Source: JBBQSU01 sp038234815 (GTDB lineage: Bacteria; Planctomycetota; Phycisphaerae; Tepidisphaerales; Tepidisphaeraceae). From it: a DNA stretch of 19,713 bases. The notes below the pieces were generated by a model that did no database searches, was not told the origin of the DNA, and saw only the letters and a program-made list of their open reading frames with translations. The stretch covers positions 1-19,713 of the forward strand of contig JBBQSU010000064.1 in the NCBI GenBank assembly GCA_038234815.1. The letters are read 5' to 3'. Positions 1 through 7,800 of this stretch are shown here, in pieces. Within the stretch, counting starts at the first letter, position 1. Every line of letters starts with the position of its first letter. Made by a program: the position numbers and the translations under genes.

Positions 1-8
1 GTATTAGT

Positions 9-77
9 TGAACAGCCCTGTTCATCTAACAGGAAGGCTTGTTCATCTAACAAGACGATAACCGATGTTAGATGAAC
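9..77. repeat. Array of 11-mer recombinase-like sites at the left arm end
   Basis: The motif GTTCATCTAAC occurs at 20-30 and 41-51, 21 bp apart (two helical turns), and inverted as GTTAGATGAAC at 67-77. A palindrome TGAACAG-CC-CTGTTCA spans 9-24. The copies at 41-51 and 67-77 form an 11 bp inverted repeat around a 15 nt spacer. ATCTAAC and GTTAGAT fit the integron core consensus RYYYAAC/GTTRRRY exactly. The whole cluster is unchanged in the right arm (9672-9748). Such spacing is typical of recombinase, transposase or repressor binding sites; which protein binds here is unknown. Confidence 0.75.
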
Positions 78-281
78 GCCCAAGCCAAAATTTCTATCAG
101 AATTTGTTGGGTGCTTGTTCGCCCCATCGCTATGTTGCTCGCCGATGCGGTTGATCGAGCGATTCAACAACGCGATTGCCCGGCGGCGACTCGCTCAAAG
201 GACGCGGGAATGCTACTGGGGGTGGATCGTCGAATTCTTGAACAAATAAGGGCGACATCCCCGCCTACCCGCCATCGATAA
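72..281 (+). other. Conserved 69-codon open frame in the left arm (doubtful gene)
   Basis: The frame MNAQAKISIR...SPPTRHR ends in a stop codon and is kept intact at the same place in the right arm. Roughly 130 bp in its middle are identical between arms. The differences seen are mostly amino-acid changing at the N-terminus (Ala/Pro, Lys/Asn, Trp/Leu) plus one Gln/Arg near the end. The start overlaps the inverted 11-mer at 67-77 and has no clear ribosome binding site. No domain is recognised and there is no membrane helix or signal peptide. It may be a non-coding conserved segment of the repeat. Confidence 0.2.
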
Positions 282-436
282 CCTGGGATGCTCCTTTGTC
301 CCCGCGAGTTGGTAGCCGGGCCGGTGGCTCCGGGCACTTGACGTTCTCCGGCGAGGAAAGGTGGGGGTGAGGTTTTAAGAAGCGAGCTTGGCCCTTCTTA
401 CGACCGCCTTGTTGCCACTTTACCCAGCTTGCCAAA

Positions 437-470
437 GTGGTGCGCGAATTGGCGCCCAAATGCGCACCAC
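437..470 (+). terminator. Terminator-like hairpin in the left arm
   Basis: GTGGTGCGC (437-445) pairs with GCGCACCAC (462-470) around a 16 nt loop that itself holds the palindrome TTGGCGCC. GTTTTTGGG and then a long A/T tract follow directly. The hairpin is conserved in the right arm at 9279-9312. It could be an intrinsic terminator or a protein-binding palindrome. Confidence 0.45.
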
Positions 471-580
471 GTTTTTGGGCAATTTTTAAATTTTAAAAAA
501 TTTTATGTGCTTTGAGGACAAGGACTTAGCGTTTTTGCCCCTTCAAGAATTGCGCAAATTGGCGCCCAAACGCGCACCAC
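442..580 (+). repeat. 29 bp direct repeat flanking the AT-rich tract in the left arm
   Basis: The 29-mers at 442-470 and 552-580 differ at only two positions and share the core ATTGGCGCCCAAA followed by GCGCACCAC. The first is part of the hairpin; the second lacks the left half of the stem. Between them lies an unusually AT-rich tract (481-507) that would suit a promoter. The right arm has the same pair. Confidence 0.7.
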
Positions 581-606
581 TTCTCCTTAGGGTAGAGGGT
601 ACATTT

Positions 607-1142
607 ATGATCAGCAATCGTTGGGTAGCTTCAATCGTCTTGCTAGCCGCCGGCGCGTGGGTGGCGGGTGCTTCACGCGCGGTCGGATGCGGGCGAGCGA
701 AATCGTCTGGCGAAGATGGACTGCCAAGTGTTCCGTTAGCCGCTAAGGACTATCGCGTGGGTTTGCCTTCCCGTGGTCGGTTGATCGGGGCGCAACCGGT
801 CGGCGCAGGGGGATCGCCAGTTGTGCCGTCGGCCGCTCGGGCTTGCTCGGCGGGTTTGTCTTCCGATGGTCGATTCGTCCCGGCGCAATCGGTCGGCGAC
901 GTGGAACCGCCGGTCACCAGATTAGTCCGCTCGGAAACGTCAGGCCCGGCCTGCAGCGTTTGCCTCACGTTTGGGAAGCTCGCAAAAGACCCTCGGAACC
1001 ACAAAAAAACCTCATTGCGACACCATTGGGACCTCTTTGGGACCCCCGTTGGACCCCCATTTTCCTCGGGTGAATTTCGTAACTGTAGCAAATACAACGA
1101 CTTAATGAAAACAACCGACAAAAACGCGAACTCGTATCGCCG
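607..1142 (+). other. Open frame in the left arm with signal-peptide-like start and 31-residue repeat (doubtful gene)
   Basis: From ATG 607 the frame begins MISNRWVASIVLLAAGAWVAG, which resembles a signal peptide, and then contains two imperfect 31-residue units (codons 39-69 and 70-100, nucleotides 721-906). The frame is also open in the right arm from ATG 9142. However, neither copy has a stop inside the arm: both run on into unrelated unique DNA (to 1668 on the left, to 8288 on the right). Many of the differences between arms are amino-acid changing. A codon frame that survives only by GC-rich composition is a fair alternative explanation. No family is recognised. Confidence 0.25.
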
Positions 1143-1348
1143 GAGGACCGAAGGGGACATCGCCCTTCAATGCCCGGTGTTCGCCCGAAGCGATGCGGGA
1201 CGGAACGGCGTTTATTGCCGAGGGCGATGCGAGACACGCGGGGGAACCGTCTTATCACACGCCCGCGGGGTGAAATGGCGGGGCATCGGGCGAAGGGCCA
1301 CGTCACTTGCTGGCAAATGCGCCGGGATTCGGATATCAGGTGCCTGTT

Positions 1349-2932
1349 ATGAGCGATCTTCATTATTTCGTTGCGGACTGGGTCAAACCTTCGGCCGAGA
1401 AGCTGGACGTGGACGTGTGCATTTACGGGGCCACTTCGGCGGGGGTGATTGCCGGCGTGGAGGCGTTGAAGCGCGGGAAATCGGTGGTGGTTTTGCAGCC
1501 GGGGAAATTTGCCGGCGGGCTGACGAGCGGCGGGCTGGGGTGGACCGATCATGGTCGCAAGCACGTGATCGGGGGATTGTCGCGCGAGTTTTATCGCCGG
1601 ACGGGGAAGTATTACGGCAAGGACGAGGAATTTTTGTTCGAGCCGAGCGTCGCCACCAAGGTGTATGACGACCTGATCCGCGAATCGGGCCTGAAGATTC
1701 ACTTTGCCCAATACCTTGAGGCGGTGCAAAAGGTTGGAAAGCAAATCGCGGAGATTCGTTTGACCAGCGGGCTGCGCGTGGCCGCGCGGGTGTTCATCGA
1801 CGCCACTTATGAGGGTGACCTGCTGGCCAAAGCCGGCGTGACGTACACGGTGGGGCGCGAAGGAAATTCGGTTTACAACGAGACGCTTAATGGCATCCAG
1901 ATGAAACCGATGCACCAGTTCAGCCATCGAGTCGACCCATACATGAAGGAAGGGGATGCGAGCAGCGGACTGCTGCCGGGCATCGTCAATGAAGACTTGA
2001 GCCTCCGGCAGGGACAGGGGGACAAGCGGGTGCAGGCGTATAACTTCCGCGTGTGCATGACCGATGATCCGGCGTTAAAAATTGACTGGGCCAAGCCCCG
2101 GAATTTTGATGCAAACCTTTACGTTCTGGCCGGACGATGGATGCGCGGGGAGAAGGACAATTACAACGACCAACTGCGCGGCGATTCAACCCTGCCGGCT
2201 AAATTCGACATTTTCCCCAATTTGACCAAAGGGGGGCATCACAAGACCGACACGAACAATCACGGGCCGGTGAGCAGCGATTTTATCGGGGCCAATTATG
2301 CCTGGCCCGACGGCAGCTATGAGACCCGCGAGCAAATTTTTCAAGCGCACGTCAATTATCAGCAGGGGCTTTACTGGTATCTGGCCAACAGCCCCGACGT
2401 GCCGGAACGCTATCGCAAGGCCTATAGCCGCTGGGGCCTGCCCAGCGATGAATTCAAGGCCACCGGGAACTGGTCGCACCAGTTATACGTGCGCGAGGCG
2501 CGGCGACTGGTGGGGGCTGCGGTCATTACCGAACACACCTGTCGCGGGGTTGAACGGGCCGAAGATTCGGTGGGCATGGGCAGCTATGGGATGGATTCAC
2601 ACAACTGCTCGCGGTTCGTCACGATCGATGCCGAGGGCGCGCGGGTGTTGAACGAAGGGGACGTGCAGGTGCCGGCAGCGGCTTATCCGATTCCGTACCG
2701 CGCGATTACGCCCAGGCCGGCCGACTGCACCAATCTGCTGGTGCCGGTGTGCCTGTCGTCAAGCCATATCGCTTATGGCAGCGCGCGCATGGAGCCGGTG
2801 TTCATGGTGCTGGGTCAAAGCGCCGCCATCGCGGCCTGCCAGGCGATTGATGCCGGGCTGACGGTGCAGGAAGTGCCCTATCCGAAGCTGCGCGAGGCGC
2901 TGCTGGGAGCGGGTCAGATTTTGATGGTGTAA
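1349..2932 (+). CDS. FAD-dependent oxidoreductase (FAD_oxidored family)
   Basis: This 527-residue protein belongs to the FAD_oxidored type (PF12831-like). The dinucleotide-binding fold starts at residue 22 with VCIYGATSAGVIAG, a variant of GxGxxG in which Gly27, Gly32 and Gly36 are present. It is followed by the family's GGLTSGGLGWTD block near residues 54-65. The C-terminal part has the MGSYGMDSHNCSR segment and a final helix with GQSAAIAACQAIDAG that closes the FAD site. I chose ATG 1349 over the in-frame TTG at 1307 because the Rossmann fold then begins after a normal 20-residue lead. No signal peptide is visible, so the protein is probably cytosolic, although the left arm ends only 206 bp upstream and an original N-terminus may have been lost. 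Substrate unknown; relatives often sit in carbohydrate-use loci. It converges with the arsR-type gene. Confidence 0.9.
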   Translation: MSDLHYFVADWVKPSAEKLDVDVCIYGATSAGVIAGVEALKRGKSVVVLQPGKFAGGLTSGGLGWTDHGRKHVIGGLSREFYRRTGKYYGKDEEFLFEPSVATKVYDDLIRESGLKIHFAQYLEAVQKVGKQIAEIRLTSGLRVAARVFIDATYEGDLLAKAGVTYTVGREGNSVYNETLNGIQMKPMHQFSHRVDPYMKEGDASSGLLPGIVNEDLSLRQGQGDKRVQAYNFRVCMTDDPALKIDWAKPRNFDANLYVLAGRWMRGEKDNYNDQLRGDSTLPAKFDIFPNLTKGGHHKTDTNNHGPVSSDFIGANYAWPDGSYETREQIFQAHVNYQQGLYWYLANSPDVPERYRKAYSRWGLPSDEFKATGNWSHQLYVREARRLVGAAVITEHTCRGVERAEDSVGMGSYGMDSHNCSRFVTIDAEGARVLNEGDVQVPAAAYPIPYRAITPRPADCTNLLVPVCLSSSHIAYGSARMEPVFMVLGQSAAIAACQAIDAGLTVQEVPYPKLREALLGAGQILMV

Positions 2933-3068
2933 AGGCGAGCCGGGGGAGGGTTGGTTGGGGCAGGTTTTGAGGGTGTAAAAGCGGGGGCGAGGATGGGTGG
3001 GTGAGATAGGTTTTGCCGGGGACGGGTGGAAGTGGGCCGGGGCTGGTCGCCATCGCGCGGCGGCGGAA

Positions 3069-3407
3069 CTACCCGGTGAGGCGGCTGAGGCTTTTGGCCT
3101 GGGATTCGGTCTGACGCCGGAGTTTGTCGCAGACCAGCGCGCAGAGTTCAAAGACCAGTGGATCGCCGATGCCGTAGCGAATCTGGTTGCCGGTGCGCTG
3201 GCGGCTGACGAGTCCGGCGTCGTGCAACATCGCCAGGTGCTTGGAGACATTGGGCTGCTTTAGTCCGGTGATTTCGACGATCTCCGAGACGATTGCGCTC
3301 TTGCGCTTAAGCAGGTGAAGGATGACCAGCCGGGTGGGATCGGCCAGCACGGTGAACAAATCCGCGATGGCCTGGAAGTCTTGCGGAATCAGGGTGGTTT
3401 TTTTCAT
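3069..3407 (-). CDS. ArsR/SmtB-family winged-helix repressor
   Basis: This 112-residue regulator has the ArsR fold: helix 1-2 with LADPTRLVILHLL (residues 21-33), and recognition helix-turn-helix EITGLKQPNVSKHLAMLHDAGLV (45-67) followed by the beta-wing (RTGNQIRYGI). The classical ELCVCDL metal motif of alpha3 is absent. The only cysteines are Cys89 and Cys93 in the C-terminal dimer helix, a CxxxC pair that could sense thiol, sulfide or a soft metal. It is transcribed away from the DUF2892-adaptor-pump operon, with an 85 bp shared intergenic region holding a promoter and a palindrome. It most likely represses that operon and itself. Family assignment is firm; the inducer is an inference. Confidence 0.93.
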   Translation of the reverse strand: MKKTTLIPQDFQAIADLFTVLADPTRLVILHLLKRKSAIVSEIVEITGLKQPNVSKHLAMLHDAGLVSRQRTGNQIRYGIGDPLVFELCALVCDKLRRQTESQAKSLSRLTG

Positions 3408-3418
3408 GGGACGACCTA

Positions 3419-3447
3419 TTGACTACATTCCAATCTTGTGATATTGT
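3419..3447 (+). promoter_or_regulatory. Sigma70-like promoter of the efflux operon
   Basis: TTGACT (3419-3424), a 17 nt spacer and TATTGT (3442-3447) give a near-consensus sigma70 promoter firing towards the DUF2892 gene, whose ATG is 46 nt after the -10. The -10 lies inside the palindrome at 3427-3450. Confidence 0.6.
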
Positions 3448-3450
3448 AAT
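3427..3450. promoter_or_regulatory. Putative ArsR-type operator
   Basis: ATTCCAAT (3427-3434) and ATTGTAAT (3443-3450) form an inverted repeat with 7 of 8 positions matching around an 8 nt centre. The site covers the spacer and -10 of the operon promoter and lies between the divergent repressor and operon. This is the geometry expected for an ArsR/SmtB operator blocking RNA polymerase. Confidence 0.6.
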
Positions 3451-3492
3451 ACTCGAACGGACTAAGTCAACTTCCTTTTTTGAGGAGAAACC

Positions 3493-3714
3493 ATGTCACG
3501 ACAATCGGCAATTCAGGTCATGGCCGGCTCGATGATCCTCATCAGCCTCGCTTTAGCCCACTGGCTCAGTCCCTGGTGGCTGCTTTGGACCGCGTTCGTG
3601 GGTTTCAATTTATTCCAGTCGGGAATCACCGGGTTTTGCCCGGCCAATACCATTTTTTCCAAGTTCGGGCTTAAAGACGCCGGCTGTGCCCGTCCGCCGG
3701 CTCAGCGGCAATAG
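3493..3714 (+). CDS. DUF2892 (YgaP-like transmembrane) protein
   Basis: This 73-residue protein matches the DUF2892 pattern: a helical hairpin (MAGSMILISLALAHWL and WWLLWTAFVGFNLF) followed by the family signature QSGITGFCPANTIFSKFGLK, with the conserved GFCP cysteine. A second cysteine lies near the C-terminus. ATG 3493 follows the ribosome binding site GAGGAG. In YgaP the same module anchors a rhodanese domain, and stand-alone copies are frequently placed before RND-type transporters and next to ArsR-type regulators. That context suggests a sulfur-species or thiol-linked role. It is the first gene of the operon, and the adaptor start follows after 37 bp. Confidence 0.9.
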   Translation: MSRQSAIQVMAGSMILISLALAHWLSPWWLLWTAFVGFNLFQSGITGFCPANTIFSKFGLKDAGCARPPAQRQ

Positions 3715-3751
3715 CGCGCGGCTTACTTTACCTAAATTTGCGAGGTTCATC

Positions 3752-4882
3752 GTGAAAAAAAGTGCCAATTGGCTGGCCGTCGTTCGCCAGGGTCTGATCG
3801 CCCTGGCGATGCTCGCCGGGGTGACCGTCCTGATGCTCTGGCTCTCGGGCACGTTCAGTCCAAAGGTGGCTGATCGAACCGCCCAGAAGCCCACCCCCCG
3901 GCCGATTCCCGCTGGCGCTACGGTGGTGCAGGCCCGGGTGGTGTCATTGCCGGTGACCGAATCGGCCGTTGGATCGATCCGCGCGCAGCACGAAACCACG
4001 CTTTCCTCGCGGATTTTGGCCCGGGTGATTGAGATCAATCTCAAGGCCGGCCAGCCGGTCAAGCAGGGCGACGTTCTGCTGCGCCTGGATGACACGGACT
4101 TGAAGACCCGGCTGGCGCAGGCCAAATCGCTGGTGCTGTCCGCCGCTGCGGCCCGGGACCAGGCCCTTACTGATGAGCGCCGGCTGGCCCCGCTGGTGTC
4201 GATCAAGGCCGTCGCCCAGGCCGAATACGACCGCGCCCTCACCGCAGTCAAAACCGGCGAGGCCGACGTGGCCCGGGCCAACCAGGCCGTCGCCGAAGCC
4301 GAAGCCATTCTCACGTATGCCACCATTCGCGCGCCCATGACCGGCATTGTCGTCGATAAAAAGGTTGATACCGGCGACACGGTTGCGCCCGGCCAGCCGC
4401 TGGTGACTCTATATGATCCTGAGCGAATGCAACTGGTCGCCAGCGTCCGCGAGTCCCTGGCCCGCCGACTGCTGGTGGGGCAGGACATCGGCGTACGGCT
4501 GGACGTGATGGACAAGCTGTGTATCGGGCAGGTGAGCGAGATCGTGCCCGACGCCCAATCGGCCAGCCGGACATTCCAGGTGAAAGTAATCGGCCCGTGC
4601 CCGCCGGGGTTATATACCGGTATGTTCGGCCGAATTTTCGTCCCGCTCGAACATCGCATGGCGCTGCTGATTCCCATCCGCGCGGTCCGCCATGTGGGGC
4701 AACTGGAGATGGTTGACGTCGCGACGGGTGACACCTGGACCCGCCGGGCGATCCGCACGGGCGCGGCGATCGACGAGAATGTGGAAGTGTTGGCGGGTTT
4801 GGAGGCCGATGAAAAAGTGATCGTGCCGGCCGCGCCGGCGACGGGACCTGCGCCAGAGTTGCCCACAGGAGAAAACCCATGA
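3752..4882 (+). CDS. RND efflux periplasmic adaptor (HlyD/MFP family)
   Basis: This is a membrane fusion protein of 376 residues from GTG 3752. I chose that start because GAGG lies 6 nt upstream and the protein then begins VKKSANWLAVVRQG, directly before an uncleaved membrane anchor (about residues 8-32). The open frame extends back to an ATG at 3686, but that overlaps the previous gene. A split lipoyl domain follows (about 85-115 with KAGQPVKQGDVLLRLDD, and 190-220 with IRAPMTGIVVDKKVDTGD). It encloses a coiled-coil hairpin rich in Ala, Glu and Gln. Beta-barrel and membrane-proximal domains complete the protein. It bridges the inner-membrane pump to an outer-membrane channel; no TolC-type gene is in this operon. 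Its stop overlaps the pump start by 4 bp (ATGA), indicating translational coupling. Confidence 0.93.
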   Translation: MKKSANWLAVVRQGLIALAMLAGVTVLMLWLSGTFSPKVADRTAQKPTPRPIPAGATVVQARVVSLPVTESAVGSIRAQHETTLSSRILARVIEINLKAGQPVKQGDVLLRLDDTDLKTRLAQAKSLVLSAAAARDQALTDERRLAPLVSIKAVAQAEYDRALTAVKTGEADVARANQAVAEAEAILTYATIRAPMTGIVVDKKVDTGDTVAPGQPLVTLYDPERMQLVASVRESLARRLLVGQDIGVRLDVMDKLCIGQVSEIVPDAQSASRTFQVKVIGPCPPGLYTGMFGRIFVPLEHRMALLIPIRAVRHVGQLEMVDVATGDTWTRRAIRTGAAIDENVEVLAGLEADEKVIVPAAPATGPAPELPTGENP

Positions 4883-7800
4883 GCCAGCAAACTCCCCTGC
4901 CGCCTCTGGCGTCGGAACATCATTTTACGAACAAGATTGTCGCGGTGTTCCTTGAATCCAACCTGTCGATCGTGCTGATTCTGCTGGCCACGCTGGCCGG
5001 CGGCGCGGCGCTGTGGCTGACCCCGCGCGAGGAAGACCCGCAGATCGTCGTCCCGCTGGCGGATGTCTATGTCAATTTCCCCGGTCATAGCGCGCCCGAA
5101 GTTGAAAAGCTCGTCACCACTCCGCTTGAAAAAATCCTCTACCAGATCGACGGCGTGGAATACGTCTATTCCATGAGCCATCCCGATCAAGCGGTCATCA
5201 CCGTTCGGTTTTATGTCGGTGAAGACCGCGAGCGGAGCCTGGTCAAAATTCAAAAGAAGATTGAAGAGCACAAGGAACTGGTTCCCGAGGGGGTGACGGG
5301 ATGGGTGGTCAAGCCTGTCGAGATTGACGACGTGCCGATCGTGACGCTGGCACTGACCAGCCCCACCGCCGACGACATGACCCTGCGCCGGGTGGCCGAA
5401 GAATTGGGCGAGCGACTGGCGGCGGTCAAAGACGTTTCGCGGGCGTATGTGGTTGGCGGACGGCCGCGCGTCGTGCAGGTTTACATGGACGTCAGTCGCA
5501 TGGAGGCCTATCACGTTTCGCCGCTCGAACTTCAGCGGGCGATTCGGTCCGCCGACGTGCGCCAGGTCGCGGGGGATTTCCGATCCGGGGACAAGGTGAT
5601 TTCGGTGGAAGCCGGCGCGCCGTTCACTCGCGCCGGGCAGCTCGGCGAACTGGTCGTCAGTACCAGCGAAGGCCGGCCGGTTTTTTTGAAAGACGTCGCC
5701 GACGTTCGTGACGGCCCGGCCGAGGTGGGAAGCTACGTCCGCCACGGCTGGGGCTTGGCCCGGGGGTTCACGCATCACGAAGGTTTTACCGCGACACTCA
5801 TTGGCGACGAGTCCGGGCACGGGCAGGCGGGTGCTGCGCTGGCCCCTTCGGCTGAAGCCAAATTCGCCGGCGAAGTTTCCGCAGAACATTCTCACCCCGC
5901 CGTCACGCTGGCCATCGCCAAGAAGAAGGGGGCCAATGCCGTGTGGGTGGCCCGCGACGTGCTGGCGCAGGCCGAGGCCCTGAAAAAGGGCGTCGTCCCC
6001 GACAACGTGCAGATGGTCATCACCCGAAATTACGGCTTGACCGCCGACGAAAAAGTGAACGATCTCGTCGATGGCCTGGTCGTCGCCATTTTCATCGTCA
6101 TCGGGCTGCTCACCATAGGTCTGGGCTGGCGAGAATCGCTCATCGTCGCCGTCGCGGTGCCCGTGGTCTTCGGACTCACGCTCGCGGTCAACCTGCTGCT
6201 CGGGTTCACCATCAATCGCGTGACGCTCTTTGCGCTGATCCTTTCCCTGGGCCTGCTGGTGGATGATCCGATCGTCGATGTGGAAAACATCTCGCGACAT
6301 TTCGCTTTGCGCAAGCGGGCCACGCGGCGCATCGTCATGGAGGCCGTGGCCGAAATCCGTCCCCCGCTCGTGGTGGCCACACTGGCCGTCATCGTCTCGT
6401 TCCTGCCGATGTTTTATATCACCGGCATGATGGGGCCATACATGCGCCCCATGGCACTGAACGTGCCCGTGACGATGGCCATGTCGATGCTGGTGGCGTT
6501 CACCATCACCCCGTGGATGGCCTATCACGTTTTGAAGCAGAAATACAACTCGGGAAGCGCGCCGGCCGATGCCCATCACGACACCGACGACCTGGCGGCG
6601 ATCAAGCAGTCTCGCCTGTATCGGTTTTTCTATCCGCTCATGGCTCCGCTGCTCAAGTCGCGCTTTCGCGCGATCATGTTCCTGGTGGTGATGGGCGTAT
6701 TGACGATCGCGGCCACGCTGCTGGCCGCCACCCGGCACGTTCCGCTGAAGATGCTGCCCTTTGACAACAAGAACGAGTTGATGCTGGTGCTCGACATGGA
6801 TCGCAGCACCACGCTCGAGCGGTCCGACGCCGCCGTGCGCGATTTCGAGCGCTATCTGCAAGGCGTCCCGGAAGTGGCCGATTTCACCAGCTATGTGGGC
6901 GTGGCCGCGCCGATGGATTTCAACGGCCTGGTCCGGCATTACTACCTGCGCCGTGGCGATAACGTGGCGCAGATTCAACTGAACCTGGCCGGGAAGAAAA
7001 ATCGTTCGCTGCAAAGCCACGCGATCGGTCTGCGCCAGCGGAATGATCTGATGGCGCTGGCCGCGCGGCACGGGGCCAAGCTCAAGATCGTCGAGACCCC
7101 GCCCGGCCCGCCGGTCATCGCCTCGGTGGTGGCCGAGGTGTATGGAAATCCCGACACGCCTTATGCCCAGCTTCTGGCCGGCGCGCGGGTCGTTCGCCAC
7201 CGCCTGTCGATCGAGCCGGGAGTGGTCGATCTCGATGACGTGATCGAAGCCCCGCAGCAGAAATTCATTTTCGTGACCGATCAGGAGAAGGCCGCGATCA
7301 ATGGCGTGACCCCGCGAATGGTCGCCGACACGCTTCAGGCCGCGCTGGCCGGATCGACCGCCGGCACCGTCCGCGCCCCCGACGAGCGCAATCCCCTGCT
7401 GATTGAACTGCGCCTGCCTATCGAAGCCCGATCGGGCGCCGCCCTGCTGGGAAGGGTGAACGTAAAAGGCAGCACCGGCAATCTCGTTCCGCTGGCCGAA
7501 ATCGGCAGTTGGCAGAAGGCCAACGTCGATCAAACGATCTATCACAAAAACCTGCAGCCGGTGGCGTATGTGTTTGCCGAAACCGCCGGGCGAGCACCGG
7601 CCGATGTAGTGGTGGATGTGCAGACCGATCGCGCGCCCGCCGAAGCCACCGCTCAGCCCGAAGCCCGCTTTGCCAGCGCCGGCGGCTGGGTGCAAAACGT
7701 TGCCCCGCGCAGTGCCGACGGCCGAACCTTCTTCGCCAACGGCAGCGGAGTGGCCTGGCAATTGTCACCCAGCCTGCGCGTCGATTTTGCCGGCGAAGGC

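Larger units (their letters stand above)
1..1142 (+). repeat. Left arm of the long inverted repeat
   Basis: The reverse complement of this arm reappears at 8607-9748 with the same total length and scattered substitutions; positions 1-77 are identical in both copies. From outer to inner end the arm carries three copies of an 11-mer (20-77), a 69-codon open frame (72-281), a terminator-like hairpin (437-470), an AT-rich tract (471-504), a second copy of a 29 bp motif (552-580), and an open frame from 607 containing a 93 bp tandem repeat (721-906). Similarity ends abruptly after 1142, where both copies read CGTATCGCCG and then diverge. I do not recognise the family. It could be a non-autonomous element or an integron-associated repeat. 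Confidence 0.95.

Noticed and set aside
965..1927. Minus-strand open frame of 320 codons across the left arm edge and oxidoreductase gene
   Set aside because: It crosses the arm boundary and overlaps the well-supported FAD gene. The translation shows no recognisable domain.
3610..7761. Antisense open frame of 1,383 codons opposite the efflux adaptor and pump
   Set aside because: It mirrors the GC-rich codon usage of the real genes. Its translation is rich in Gly, Arg, His and Gln with no domain, and the plus-strand frames are clear MFP and RND proteins.
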